Source: Piscinibacter gummiphilus
GTDB lineage: Bacteria > Pseudomonadota > Gammaproteobacteria > Burkholderiales > Burkholderiaceae_C
Assembly: GCF_032681285.1 (NCBI RefSeq)
Contig: NZ_CP136336.1
Location: 3,335,001 to 3,399,000 of the forward strand
Length of the DNA stretch: 64,000 bases
Direction: 5' to 3'
The translations under genes and the position numbers were made by a program. Each line of letters opens with the position of its first letter. Positions within the stretch are counted from its first letter, which is position 1. Under the pieces are notes generated by a model. That model saw only the letters and a list, made by a program, of their open reading frames with translations, ran no database searches and was not told the DNA's origin. Positions 1-9,890 of the stretch are shown here, piece after piece.

Positions 1-1882
1 GGCGGTGCTCGGGCGAGGCCAGCACGTCGAGCACGGCCACGAGGTCGCGCACCTCGGCGGCGTCCATCAGCGCATGGTCTTCGGCCGCCGCGTGAGGCAG
101 GTGCAGGGCCTGCAGCTCGTGCGCAACGAGACGCAGCGACGCACGCTTGCGGCAGAGCACGAACACCTCACCCGCTCGCGCGTGGCCGCCGTGCAGCAGC
201 TCCTGGATGGCATGCGCCACGTGCCGTGCCTCCTGCTCGCGCAGCTGGGTTTCGGGCTCATGGCGCGGCACGGAGAGGCTGTCGCGCCAGAGCGATGGCG
301 GCGCCGGCAGCCCCTTCACGGGCTTCACGCGCAGCACCGGCGGCAAGGCGTAGACGCCCGCGCCGGCCAGCGGCGCGAGTTCGGTGGTGTGGGGGCGGAA
401 GCCGTCGTAGCGCGCTTCGCGCTCGGCCTGCTCGAAGACGTGGTTCACCGCACCGAGCACCTCGGGCGCGTTGCGGCGGGTGTGGTCGCAGGCAAGCCAG
501 TTGCCGTGCAGGCCTTCGGTCACGAACTCTCGGGCCGCGCCGAACACACGCGGCTCGGCGCGCCGGAATCGGTAGATGCTCTGCTTGGGGTCGCCCACGA
601 TGAAGACCCCCGGCGGGCGCTGCCCGCTCGCGCCACCGCCCGCGCCGGCATAGGCCGAGAGCCAGCTGTGCAGCGCGTGCCACTGCAACGGGCTGGTGTC
701 CTGGAATTCATCGATCAGCACATGGCGGATGCGCATGTCCAGCCGCTCCTGCACCCAGCCGGAGAGGCTGGCATCGCGCAGCAGCGCGAGCGCACAGCGC
801 TCCAGGTCTGCCATGTCGGCGAGGCCACGGGTGCGCTTGTAGTCGGCCAGCTCGCGCAGCAGCACGCGCGAGAGGCGCACGAGCCGCAGGTGCTCGTGGT
901 GGGCTTCGTGCTGCTGCACCTGGGCGCGCACACGCTCCAGGTCATCGGCGACCGACGCCAGCTGCGGCAGATCGCCCAGCTTGCGCGGGGTGCCCTTGTC
1001 GGTGAAGAGCGCTTTCCACAAGATCTGGAACAGCGCCTCGCCGTCCGACGCCGCGAGCGCGTCGATCACACCGTTGGCCGCTGCCTGCGCCTTGGCCCCA
1101 CCCTGCCCCAGTGCCTGCGCCAAGGCCAGCAGGGTGTCACGCCAGGAGGCGCTCTTGAGCGCTTCACACGGGTGGCCGTCGCAATCGGGCGGCGGCATGC
1201 TGGCCTCGAGCACGCCGGAGGCATCGGCCAGTTCGAGTTCGACGCGTTTGTCGAGCGCGGCCTCCAGCCACTTGCGCAGCTGGTCGCGACCGCGCCGCTG
1301 CACCAGCGCGGCGTGGTCGGCCCTCAGGGCAGCATCGGCCGCCACCGCTCCGTGGAAACGGCGGAAGACGGCGGCGCGGTGGTCGTCCAGCTCTTCCATC
1401 AGCGTCATGCCGGGCGCGAGGCCGAGTTCGGCGAGAAGATCGCGCGGCGCGGCGCGCAAGAGTTGCGAGAACCAGGCGTGGAAGGTGCGGATCTCGACAC
1501 TGCGGCCACCGGCGAGCAGCGTTTCGTGCAGGCGGCCGAGGGCCGGTGCAAGCGCACGGGCCTGCGTGGCGTCGAGGCCGCGCAACTGGAGCTGCTGAAT
1601 GCGACTCTCGTCGTCCATCGCATGCGAGGAAAACGCACGCAGCCATTCCTGCAGTCGCTCGCGCATTTCACCCGCGGCCTTGCGGGTGAAAGTGATGGCG
1701 AGGATCTCCTGCGGCTGGGCCCCTTCGAGCAGCGCCCGCAGGATGCGCGAGACGAGCATCCAGGTCTTGCCGGCACCGGCACACGCTTCGACCACCACGC
1801 TGCGCTGGGGGTTGCAGGCGATGGCGTAAAAGGCTTCGCGCTCGATCAGGCGGCCGTCGGCGCGGTAGGCAGCCGTCGTCAT
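1..1882 (-). CDS. UvrD/AddA-like helicase-nuclease subunit (3' end beyond window)
   Basis: This is a superfamily 1 DNA helicase of the AddA/RecB type, expected to act with the adjacent AddB-like nuclease in double-strand-break end resection. About 627 codons are present and the C-terminus runs off the window. The Walker A motif ACAGAGKT is at residues 33-40. The helicase motif II segment VLIDEFQDTSPLQW (Asp-Glu for ATP hydrolysis) and the motif III segment GDPKQSIYRFRR are both readable. The start ATG overlaps the stop of the upstream gene by four bases (ATGA), so the two are translationally coupled. Whether the C-terminus carries its own PD-(D/E)XK nuclease, as AddA does, cannot be seen here. 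UvrD family membership is clear; the AddA assignment rests on the partner. Confidence 0.88.
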   Translation of the reverse strand, partial: MTTAAYRADGRLIEREAFYAIACNPQRSVVVEACAGAGKTWMLVSRILRALLEGAQPQEILAITFTRKAAGEMRERLQEWLRAFSSHAMDDESRIQQLQLRGLDATQARALAPALGRLHETLLAGGRSVEIRTFHAWFSQLLRAAPRDLLAELGLAPGMTLMEELDDHRAAVFRRFHGAVAADAALRADHAALVQRRGRDQLRKWLEAALDKRVELELADASGVLEASMPPPDCDGHPCEALKSASWRDTLLALAQALGQGGAKAQAAANGVIDALAASDGEALFQILWKALFTDKGTPRKLGDLPQLASVADDLERVRAQVQQHEAHHEHLRLVRLSRVLLRELADYKRTRGLADMADLERCALALLRDASLSGWVQERLDMRIRHVLIDEFQDTSPLQWHALHSWLSAYAGAGGGASGQRPPGVFIVGDPKQSIYRFRRAEPRVFGAAREFVTEGLHGNWLACDHTRRNAPEVLGAVNHVFEQAEREARYDGFRPHTTELAPLAGAGVYALPPVLRVKPVKGLPAPPSLWRDSLSVPRHEPETQLREQEARHVAHAIQELLHGGHARAGEVFVLCRKRASLRLVAHELQALHLPHAAAEDHALMDAAEVRDLVAVLDVLASPEHR

Positions 1883-4428
1883 GCGCCGCTCCAATGGTCA
1901 CGCCGGCACAGGCCGCGCGCGTCGCAGAAGTCGCAGGTGGGCACTTCACCCAGCGCTGGCAGGCCAGCGCCGCGGCGGATGCGCGCGAGGTCGGCGCCGA
2001 CACCCGTGACAAGCGCGCTGGCACTGTCTTCGACATCGGGGTGCGGCAGCGATTCGATCTTGCGGCCAAGGGCCAGGTAGCTCGCCCGGATCGGGTGCTC
2101 GGTCTCGGGCTGCACCAGCGCGGCATAGAACGCGAGCTGGGTGTCTTCCAGCGGCTGGCGCAATTTGTCTTTCAGGCCCGCCGCGCTGCCGGTCTTGTAG
2201 TCGATCAGCTCGAGCGCCGGGCCTCGCACCTGGTCCATGCGGTCGATGCGGCCGTAGAGGTGGATGCCTTCCCATTCGGGCGGCGCGATCTCGCGCTCCT
2301 GCTCGCCCTGCCAGAAGAGGGCTCCTTGCGCATCGCGCTCGTGCAGCCAGGCGATGTAGCGCGGCACGAGGTCGATGAAGCCGGCCTCGAACGGCAGGAA
2401 GTCGGCGTCGTCCAGGCCTTTGTGCACCTTCTCTTCCTGAGCGATGGCCAGCAGGCGGGCCGCTTCGGCTTCCGCAGGTGCGGGCTCGCCGCGCTGAGTG
2501 TGGAACTTGAGCAGCACGTCGTGCAGCCAGTTGCCGTAGTCGCGCTGCTCGACCTCGTCGTCGAGTTCCTCGGCCTCGCGCACGCGCAGCAGGTAGAGCG
2601 CATGGAAGCGGTAGGGGCACGCCCGCAGCGCTTCGCAGGCGCTGGCCGAGAGCCGAGCCGGCAGCAGCGCCGCGGCCGACGGTGCCGGCATCTTGACCGG
2701 CGTGGGTGCAAGCCGCAGGGTGAGTCGCGGGTCGACCCACGGCTCCAGCTTGCGGCCTGCCGATGCCAGCCGCAGGCCGAGTTGTTCGAGCAAGGGGCTA
2801 GGCGCCAGCGGCTCCGCGCCGTCGGCATGGCGATGGAAGAAGGTGACGGGCGCGCGACTCACCGCATGTGCAAACGCCAGCGCCTCGGCCTGTCGGCGCT
2901 GCCGCGAGGTGGGCACGCCGAGCGCTTCGGCCTGGGCTTCGTTCAGCAAGGGGTGCGGGCCGGCGTCGACGCCCAGGTGATGATCGTCGGCCCCGGGGAA
3001 CACCACGGCCGCGAAGGGGCGCAGCGTGAGGCGCGCAAGCGGCGTGACGACCACGCTCGCGTCGGGAGCGGCTTGCGGGATGAACGAGGCGTCCTCGAGC
3101 GCGGCATCGACCCAGGCGCTGAACTCGGCCAGGCTCAGTGACGTTTGTGCCGCCTGTGCCGACCAGGCAGTGGGCTCCTCGATGTGAAGCGTCTGCAGCA
3201 CCTGTGCACCGGCGTCGTCCGACAGCATGGGCGCCAGCACGGCGCTGCTGTTCAAGCCCTCGCGCAGGATGCGCAGCCACTCCGACAAGGTCTGGCGGCG
3301 AGCGCTGGCGAAGGTTTGCAGCACCAACATCGCCTCGGCGAGGAGCGGGGCGGCCCGGCCGCGCAGAAGGTTGGCGTCGATGGCGCGCAGCTGCGTCCAC
3401 CCCTCGCGACGGCAGGCCGCCTCGATCTGCGCCACCGCGGCTTGCGGCCACGCGGCGGTCTTGAGCCAGTCGAGCAGGAGGTCGCTCGACGCCTGCGGCG
3501 CAGCAGCGCGCAGCAAGGCCATCACCTGCGCCGCCGCGCGCGTCGTCGAGAGCTTCCAGCCGGTCTCGTCCTGCAGGCCGACTCCGTGGCGTTCGAGCAG
3601 CGCGCGTACGCGGCGCATCAGCAGGCGGTCTTGAGCGACCAGCGCGACCGGCAGCTGGCCGCGGCGCAGATGCTCCAGCACCTGGGCCGCGGCGCAGACG
3701 GCCTCGTGCTCGAAGCCTTCGCAACGGGCCGTCACGATCGATGGCGCCAAGGTCTCATGAACATGCGCATCGGCGTCGAGCAACAGGCATGGCACCGTGT
3801 CGGGCATCGCGACCATCACGCTGCGCGCCAGCGCATCCTCGCCGCCGGACTGCACCAACACCCAGGCGCCAGGGCGCCAGGCGAAGAGCGCATCGGTGGC
3901 CGGCGACGATGCGGCAGCAGCCCACTCCAGTGCCACCCGCGCCAGTGCACGTTCAATCGCCCCCACGCCGGCCACCGGCGCAATCAGCTCGCGCCCATGC
4001 TGCCAATGGTCTGCCCGCGCCGCAGGCTCGACCGCAGCCGCGGCTTTGAGCACGGCATGCGCGGTCGTCACAACCGCGGACACGGCGTCGTCGAAGGCCA
4101 GGGGGTCGCGTGGCACCCACGATTGACCGCGCAGCAGGCGGGCCGCTTGAAGCCGGTCGGTGGCCGCATCGAAACTGAGCTGGCCCTCGCCACCTCGAGG
4201 CGCGGGGCCGAGTGACGCGGCCATCGTGCGCGTGGTCTCGACGCGCGGCTGCCAACCACCCTGCTTCGCGAACGCCCCACGTGCCGGGCCGAGCTGCTGT
4301 GCGAACGGCACCAGCACCACCAACCCGTGCAGGGCCACCCCGCGCGCAGCCGCCCATTCGCGGATGCGCGCGGCGATGTCGGCCCATCCGGCCCCGTTTT
4401 CAAGAGCCAGCCGAGCTATCGCAGCCAT
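1879..4428 (-). CDS. AddB-like PD-(D/E)XK nuclease (exonuclease V-type partner)
   Basis: A protein of 849 residues resembling AddB or inactivated helicase/RecB-family nuclease subunits. The C-terminal quarter has the nuclease core: GRIDRMD at 726-732 and ELIDYKTG at 740-747, with the Asp and Glu/Lys metal-binding and catalytic residues. It is flanked by cysteines typical of the AddB iron-sulfur staple: one in the segment before the nuclease core (ACPYRFHALYLL) and three near the end (Cys832, Cys835, Cys841). I see no Walker A motif, so the helicase part is probably inactive, as in proteobacterial AddB. It precedes and overlaps the UvrD-like gene, the order expected of an addBA operon. Confidence is high for a RecB-type nuclease and moderate for an AddB orthologue. 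Confidence 0.87.
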   Translation of the reverse strand: MAAIARLALENGAGWADIAARIREWAAARGVALHGLVVLVPFAQQLGPARGAFAKQGGWQPRVETTRTMAASLGPAPRGGEGQLSFDAATDRLQAARLLRGQSWVPRDPLAFDDAVSAVVTTAHAVLKAAAAVEPAARADHWQHGRELIAPVAGVGAIERALARVALEWAAAASSPATDALFAWRPGAWVLVQSGGEDALARSVMVAMPDTVPCLLLDADAHVHETLAPSIVTARCEGFEHEAVCAAAQVLEHLRRGQLPVALVAQDRLLMRRVRALLERHGVGLQDETGWKLSTTRAAAQVMALLRAAAPQASSDLLLDWLKTAAWPQAAVAQIEAACRREGWTQLRAIDANLLRGRAAPLLAEAMLVLQTFASARRQTLSEWLRILREGLNSSAVLAPMLSDDAGAQVLQTLHIEEPTAWSAQAAQTSLSLAEFSAWVDAALEDASFIPQAAPDASVVVTPLARLTLRPFAAVVFPGADDHHLGVDAGPHPLLNEAQAEALGVPTSRQRRQAEALAFAHAVSRAPVTFFHRHADGAEPLAPSPLLEQLGLRLASAGRKLEPWVDPRLTLRLAPTPVKMPAPSAAALLPARLSASACEALRACPYRFHALYLLRVREAEELDDEVEQRDYGNWLHDVLLKFHTQRGEPAPAEAEAARLLAIAQEEKVHKGLDDADFLPFEAGFIDLVPRYIAWLHERDAQGALFWQGEQEREIAPPEWEGIHLYGRIDRMDQVRGPALELIDYKTGSAAGLKDKLRQPLEDTQLAFYAALVQPETEHPIRASYLALGRKIESLPHPDVEDSASALVTGVGADLARIRRGAGLPALGEVPTCDFCDARGLCRRDHWSGA

Positions 4429-4529
4429 AAAAACGTCGAGACCGCACCAGAGGGAGGCAAAAGGGGGTTTGTGTCAGAATCATTCCGCCTTGCCGCTCGC
4501 GACGAGCGGCCCCAGCCGAGGACAGGACA

Positions 4530-4859
4530 ATGAGCAGTGAACTGATCAAACACACCACCGATGCATCGTTCGAGAGCGACGTGCTCCAGTCGAGCAAGCC
4601 GGTGCTGGTTGACTACTGGGCTGAATGGTGCGGCCCTTGCAAGATGATCGCGCCGATTCTCGACGAAGTCTCCAAGGATTACGACGGTCGCCTGCAAATC
4701 GCGAAGATGAATGTCGACGAGAACCGCGACGTGCCCGCGAAGTTCGGCATCCGTGGCATCCCGACGCTGATGCTTTTCAAGGGCGGCCAGCTGGCCGCGA
4801 CCAAGGTGGGCGCCTTGTCGAAAGCCCAGTTGACGGCGTTCCTCGACGGTCATCTATAA
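4530..4859 (+). CDS. trxA: thioredoxin
   Basis: A standard cytoplasmic thioredoxin of 109 residues, which reduces protein disulfides using electrons from thioredoxin reductase. The active site WCGPCK is intact, with Cys34 and Cys37. The cis-proline loop is present ([10 protein letters not shown]). A purine-rich ribosome-binding site (GAGGACAGGA) lies just upstream of the ATG. The gene sits between the divergent AddB-like gene and rho. Its last codons carry what looks like the rho promoter. Length and motifs match the family closely and I see nothing unusual. Confidence 0.98.
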   Translation: MSSELIKHTTDASFESDVLQSSKPVLVDYWAEWCGPCKMIAPILDEVSKDYDGRLQIAKMNVDENRDVPAKFGIRGIPTLMLFKGGQLAATKVGALSKAQLTAFLDGHL

Positions 4860-4860
4860 T
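4830..4860 (+). promoter_or_regulatory. candidate sigma70 promoter for rho inside the end of trxA
   Basis: TTGACG (4830-4835) and a perfect TATAAT (4855-4860) are separated by 19 bases. The -10 overlaps the trxA stop codon. This would give rho a leader of about 230 nucleotides. The spacing is longer than the ideal 17, so strength is uncertain. Confidence 0.5.
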
Positions 4861-5095
4861 TCCGCTATCGCGTTGGCGCGGTCTGCAGGTTCCAAGCCCG
4901 CACCGCGTCACCGCCTGAAGACTCAAGCCACCACGCCCGCATACGGCGCGTCGGTTCGGCCCCAAACTCCAAAGTCCCGCAACGCTCATCGAAGAGAGCG
5001 TTCATTGCAAGCGTTTCCATTGCGGTAGCCATCGCAGTGCGTCAGGCGCAACGCCGGCCTACAGCCCATCGGCGTTCTCACCAGGGTCATCGCCC

Positions 5096-6358
<1,263 letters not shown>

Positions 6359-6364
6359 GCTGCG

Positions 6365-6373
6365 TGGCATAAT
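6365..6373 (+). promoter_or_regulatory. extended -10 promoter candidate for rpmE2
   Basis: TGGCATAAT (TGn plus CATAAT) lies seven bases after the rho stop, about 75 bases before the L31 start. No good -35 is seen, which fits an extended -10 promoter. L31 could therefore be made independently of rho. Confidence 0.4.
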
Positions 6374-6448
6374 CACGGGTTTTCCGCCATCCGGAAAGTG
6401 CGCCGAGCGGTTCGGCGTGGCTCCCGACCCTTACGCGAAGAGGCTCCC

Positions 6449-6703
6449 ATGAAAGAAGGCATTCACCCGAACTACCGCGACGTCTGCTTCGTCGACCTGT
6501 CCAACGGTTTCAAGTTCGTGACGCGCTCGTGCGCTCAGACCAAGGAAACCATCAAGCTCGACGACGGCCGTGAAGTGCCGCTGTTCAAGCTCGAAACGAC
6601 CAGCGAATCGCACCCCTTCTACACCGGCACGCAAAAGAGCGTCGACTCCCTCGGCGGCCGCGTCGAGAAGTTCCGCAACAAGTTTGCGCACCTCAAGAAG
6701 TAA
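6449..6703 (+). CDS. rpmE2: 50S ribosomal protein L31, type B (zinc-independent)
   Basis: An 84-residue large-subunit protein of the L31 type B family. It starts [20 protein letters not shown] and has the characteristic HPFYTGTQK segment. The CXXC pairs of zinc-binding type A L31 are absent; only isolated cysteines at 12 and 28 remain. In bacteria with both forms, the type B copy replaces the zinc form under zinc limitation, but in many betaproteobacteria it is the only L31, so no zinc regulation should be assumed. The chosen ATG follows a GAAGAGG ribosome-binding site; a longer in-frame reading upstream has no family match. A strong terminator follows. Confidence 0.96.
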   Translation: MKEGIHPNYRDVCFVDLSNGFKFVTRSCAQTKETIKLDDGREVPLFKLETTSESHPFYTGTQKSVDSLGGRVEKFRNKFAHLKK

Positions 6704-6723
6704 TCGCTCGACAGTGCGACACC

Positions 6724-6749
6724 AAAAGGCAGCCTCGGCTGCCTTTTTT
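6724..6749 (+). terminator. Rho-independent terminator after rpmE2
   Basis: AAAAGGCAGCC and GGCTGCCTTTTTT form a near-perfect stem with a two-base loop, ending in a run of six T. It lies 20 bases after the L31 stop codon. Confidence 0.92.
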
Positions 6750-6829
6750 GTTGCCCTCGGCGGAGGCGTGCCGAAGTTGCTGCATCATCGCCGTCTGCCT
6801 GCTGACGCAACGCCCCACAGAACTCCAGC

Positions 6830-8506
6830 TTGAACACACCCAAGCCCGCCCTCGTCACCGAACGCGCCGCCAGCCGCCTCCCCCGAGTGGCGCTGATCCT
6901 GTTGTGTGCCGCCTACCTGCTGCCCGGCGTCTTCGGCCGGGACCCGTGGAAGAGCGCCGACATTTCCGCATTCGGCTACATGGTCAACATTGCACAGGGC
7001 CACACCAGTTGGCTCACGCCGATGGTCGGAGGGCTGCCGGCCGACGCCGCCCTGCTGCCCTATTGGCTGGGGGCGCTGTTCATCAAGCTGTCGGGCGGCC
7101 TCGTGGCCCCGGAACTTGCGGCCCGCGTGCCGTTTGCCATCCTGCTCGGGCTCACCTTCTTGTGGACCTGGTACAGCACCTACCACCTCGCGCGCACCGA
7201 TGCGGCCCAGCCGGTGCCCTTCGCCTTCGGCGGCGAAGCAAGCCCGGTGGACTACGCCCGCGCCATTGCAGACGGTGCCCTGCTGGCGCTGATCGCGTGC
7301 CTGGGCCTGCTGCAGCTGGGGCACGAGACCACGCCTGAGCTGGCGCAACTCGCCAGCGTCGCCCTCTTCCTCTACGCACTCGCCGCCTGCCCCTTCAGAC
7401 CCTGGCAAAGCCGCGTGGCAGCGCTCGTTGCGTTGCCGGTGCTGGCCGGCAGCGGCGCGCCCAGCATCGCGATGATGCTGGCCGCCGCCGGCGCGCTGGC
7501 CTGCTGGTACTCGAGCTACGCACCGGCTCGCCGCTTCACGGGCTGGATCGTGGTGTCGGCTGCGCTCGCGGCCGTCGTGGCGGTGTCGCTGCAGGCCTGG
7601 GCCTGGCGTGCGACCGGCTATACGCAACCCGCCCAGCTGTTCAGCGTGGCAAGGCTGCTCGCGTGGTTCACCTGGCCCGCGTGGCCCCTGGCGCTCTGGA
7701 CGCTTTGGCGCTGGCGCTCTCACCTCCTGCACCGGCACATTGCCGTGCCCCTGGGCAGCGCCTTGGTCGGCCTCGTGGCATGCGTCGCGATGAGTGGATC
7801 CGACCGTGCCCTGATGCTTGCCCTGCCGGCGCTCGCCGTGCTGGCCGCATTTGCCCTTCCCACATTGCACCGCGGCACGTCTTCGGCAATCGACTGGTTC
7901 TCGGTGTTCTTCTTCACCGCCTGGGTGATCGCGATCTGGGTGATCTACGCCTCGGTCTACACCGGATTCCCGGCCAAGCCCGCGGCCAACGTGATGAAGC
8001 TCGCTCCGGGCTTCGTCCCGAAGTTCTCCGGCATCGCGCTCACCGTGGCGGTGCTGGGCACCCTCGCCTGGCTCTGGCTGGTGCAATGGCGCACCGGGCG
8101 CAACCGCCACCCGCTGTGGAAAAGCATGGTGTTGCCGGCCAGCGGCGTGGCCGTGTGCTGGATGCTCGTGATGTCGCTCGGACTGCCGCTCTTCGACTAC
8201 GCGCGCAGCTACCGGCCGCTCATCGTGCGCATCACGCAGCACGTGCCGCGCGACGCCTGCATCGCTGCACCCGGCATGTCGCGAGCACAGATCGCAGCGC
8301 TCGAATACTTCGGCGACTACCGCGTCGAAGGCAACACGCCGGGCGACGCGACGCGCTGCGAATTCCTGCTGCTGACCGAGACCGTCAACCGCCGGGCCCC
8401 CGCGCCAGCCGGCTGGCTGCTGGTGGCACGCGAGCGGCGTCCGGTCGACAAGGATGAAGTCGTCGCGGTCTACCGCCGCAGCGGCGACGTCACGCCCGCG
8501 CGCTGA
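6830..8506 (+). CDS. polytopic membrane protein, GT-C (ArnT/PMT-like) glycosyltransferase-type
   Basis: A 558-residue membrane protein with about a dozen hydrophobic segments and a small soluble C-terminal domain (from about residue 455). The first periplasmic loop (GRDPWKSAD, then WLTPMVGG, then LLPYWLGALFIKL) aligns by eye with the N-terminus of ArnT/PMT-type lipid-linked sugar transferases. However, the usual Asp-Glu pair is replaced by Ala-Asp, and the K-P-P motif before the YW segment is missing. It may therefore be a divergent or altered member. The start is a TTG with no evident ribosome-binding site; a GTG at 6887 is an alternative. It converges on phoR with only 16 bases between stops. 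Substrate is unknown. Confidence 0.75.
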   Translation: MNTPKPALVTERAASRLPRVALILLCAAYLLPGVFGRDPWKSADISAFGYMVNIAQGHTSWLTPMVGGLPADAALLPYWLGALFIKLSGGLVAPELAARVPFAILLGLTFLWTWYSTYHLARTDAAQPVPFAFGGEASPVDYARAIADGALLALIACLGLLQLGHETTPELAQLASVALFLYALAACPFRPWQSRVAALVALPVLAGSGAPSIAMMLAAAGALACWYSSYAPARRFTGWIVVSAALAAVVAVSLQAWAWRATGYTQPAQLFSVARLLAWFTWPAWPLALWTLWRWRSHLLHRHIAVPLGSALVGLVACVAMSGSDRALMLALPALAVLAAFALPTLHRGTSSAIDWFSVFFFTAWVIAIWVIYASVYTGFPAKPAANVMKLAPGFVPKFSGIALTVAVLGTLAWLWLVQWRTGRNRHPLWKSMVLPASGVAVCWMLVMSLGLPLFDYARSYRPLIVRITQHVPRDACIAAPGMSRAQIAALEYFGDYRVEGNTPGDATRCEFLLLTETVNRRAPAPAGWLLVARERRPVDKDEVVAVYRRSGDVTPAR

Positions 8507-8530
8507 CGAGCCCTGGCGGACGTCAGCGCG
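8499..8530. terminator. hairpin spanning the convergent stops of the membrane protein and phoR
   Basis: CGCGCTGACG (8499-8508) and CGTCAGCGCG (8521-8530) are perfect 10-base inverted repeats with a 12-base loop. They include the end of both coding regions. There is no T-run on either strand, so it may act as an mRNA 3'-end stabiliser rather than a classical intrinsic terminator. Confidence 0.45.
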
Positions 8531-9884
8531 GCACCTTCTCGGCCGCCACCTTGGCCTCGGGCAAGGCCGGCGGCTCCGGCACACGCACCCGCGCTGCCGG
8601 AAACACCAGACAGAAGCTCGAGCCCTTGCCCAGCTCGCTCTGCACATCGAGCTCGCCACCATGCCGATGCACGACGTGCTTGACGATGGAAAGCCCGAGC
8701 CCAGTCCCACCCGTCTCGCGCGAGCGGCTGCCGTCCACACGGTAGAAGCGCTCGGTCAACCGGGGAATGTGCTCACGCGACACGCCGATGCCGGTGTCGC
8801 TCACCGTGATCTCGCCTGAACCGTCATCGCGCCGGCGCCACACCACCGAGATGCGCCCGCCTTCCGGCGTGTAGCGCACGGCGTTGGTCACGAGGTTGCC
8901 GACCGCGCTCATCAATTCGCTCTCCAGCCCCGCGATCTGTGCGTCGATGTCTTCCGTCACCGTGAACTGATGCCGCCCCATCGAGAGCGACGCGCCATCG
9001 GCATGCGCCTGTCCGATCAACTTGCTCACCGGCACCCAGCGGTCGATCGGCGGGCGTGGGCTGCCTTCGAGTTGCGCGAGGGTCAGCAAGTCACTCACGA
9101 GCGTCTGCATGCGCTGGGTCTGCTGCGACATCAGCGTGAGCACACGTCGGCGCTCCACCTCCGTCAAGGGCAGGTTGCCCATCGTCTCGATGAAGCCCGC
9201 CAGCACCGTGAGCGGCGTGCGGATCTCGTGCGACACGTTGGCCACGAAGTCACGCCGCATCGCCTCGGAACGCTCCCGCTCGGTGACGTCTTGCGACAGC
9301 ACGAGCTTCAAGCCTTCGCCATAGCTGCGCACCAGCACCGACAGCGTCCCACGACCACGCGGGTCGGGAATCAGCAGCGTCTCGCCATACTGCCCGGCCT
9401 GCAGATGCGCCACGAAGACCGGCGCCCGCACGAGGTTGGTCACGCGCTGGCGCTTGTCGCGCTCGGGGTCCAGGCCGAAGTGGTTGGCGGCCATCGCATT
9501 GCACCAGGTGATCTGGTCGGCTTCGTCGAGCAGCAGCACGCCGTTGGGTGACGCTTCCATCGCCAGGATGAACTGCGCGAGGCGCGTCTGTTCGGTCTGC
9601 ATGCTCTTCTCGCGCAGCCGGATCGAGCGTTCGACGCGGTAGCCGATCTCGCCCCAGAAGCCGGTGTCGCGCGGCGCCTGGCCTTCCTGGCTGCCGCTGA
9701 GCCAGCGCGAGAGCCGGTAGCCGCGCAGCGTGTCGGCCAGCACCACCACACAGGCGCCCACGGCGCCGCCGATGACGGCGCCCACCACCGGCGCACCCGC
9801 GGCGTGGCCGGCGAGGTAACCGACGAAGCCCCCCAGCGCCACGGCGATCACCGTGACCAGGAGCCTCGTCAACAGCCAGTCCAC
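8523..9884 (-). CDS. phoR: phosphate regulon sensor histidine kinase PhoR
   Basis: PhoR phosphorylates PhoB under phosphate limitation and is held inactive by the Pst/PhoU complex when phosphate is plentiful. The 453-residue protein has hydrophobic N-terminal segments (residues 3-26 and 32-50), a PAS domain (about 100-200), a HisKA domain with phospho-accepting His219 in FVANVSHEIRTPL, and an HATPase domain with N and G boxes (NLVTNAVRYTPEGG; DTGIGV; GGTGLGLSIVKHV). It is the last gene of the pst-pho operon, starting with GTG six bases after phoB. Length and architecture are normal for PhoR. Confidence 0.95.
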   Translation of the reverse strand: MDWLLTRLLVTVIAVALGGFVGYLAGHAAGAPVVGAVIGGAVGACVVVLADTLRGYRLSRWLSGSQEGQAPRDTGFWGEIGYRVERSIRLREKSMQTEQTRLAQFILAMEASPNGVLLLDEADQITWCNAMAANHFGLDPERDKRQRVTNLVRAPVFVAHLQAGQYGETLLIPDPRGRGTLSVLVRSYGEGLKLVLSQDVTERERSEAMRRDFVANVSHEIRTPLTVLAGFIETMGNLPLTEVERRRVLTLMSQQTQRMQTLVSDLLTLAQLEGSPRPPIDRWVPVSKLIGQAHADGASLSMGRHQFTVTEDIDAQIAGLESELMSAVGNLVTNAVRYTPEGGRISVVWRRRDDGSGEITVSDTGIGVSREHIPRLTERFYRVDGSRSRETGGTGLGLSIVKHVVHRHGGELDVQSELGKGSSFCLVFPAARVRVPEPPALPEAKVAAEKVPR

Positions 9885-9890
9885 GGGCGA

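Noticed and set aside
5..2080. Open reading frame of 691 codons on the plus strand
   Set aside because: It is antisense to the UvrD-like helicase, rich in Arg, Gly and His as expected of a GC-rich shadow frame, and has no recognisable domain.
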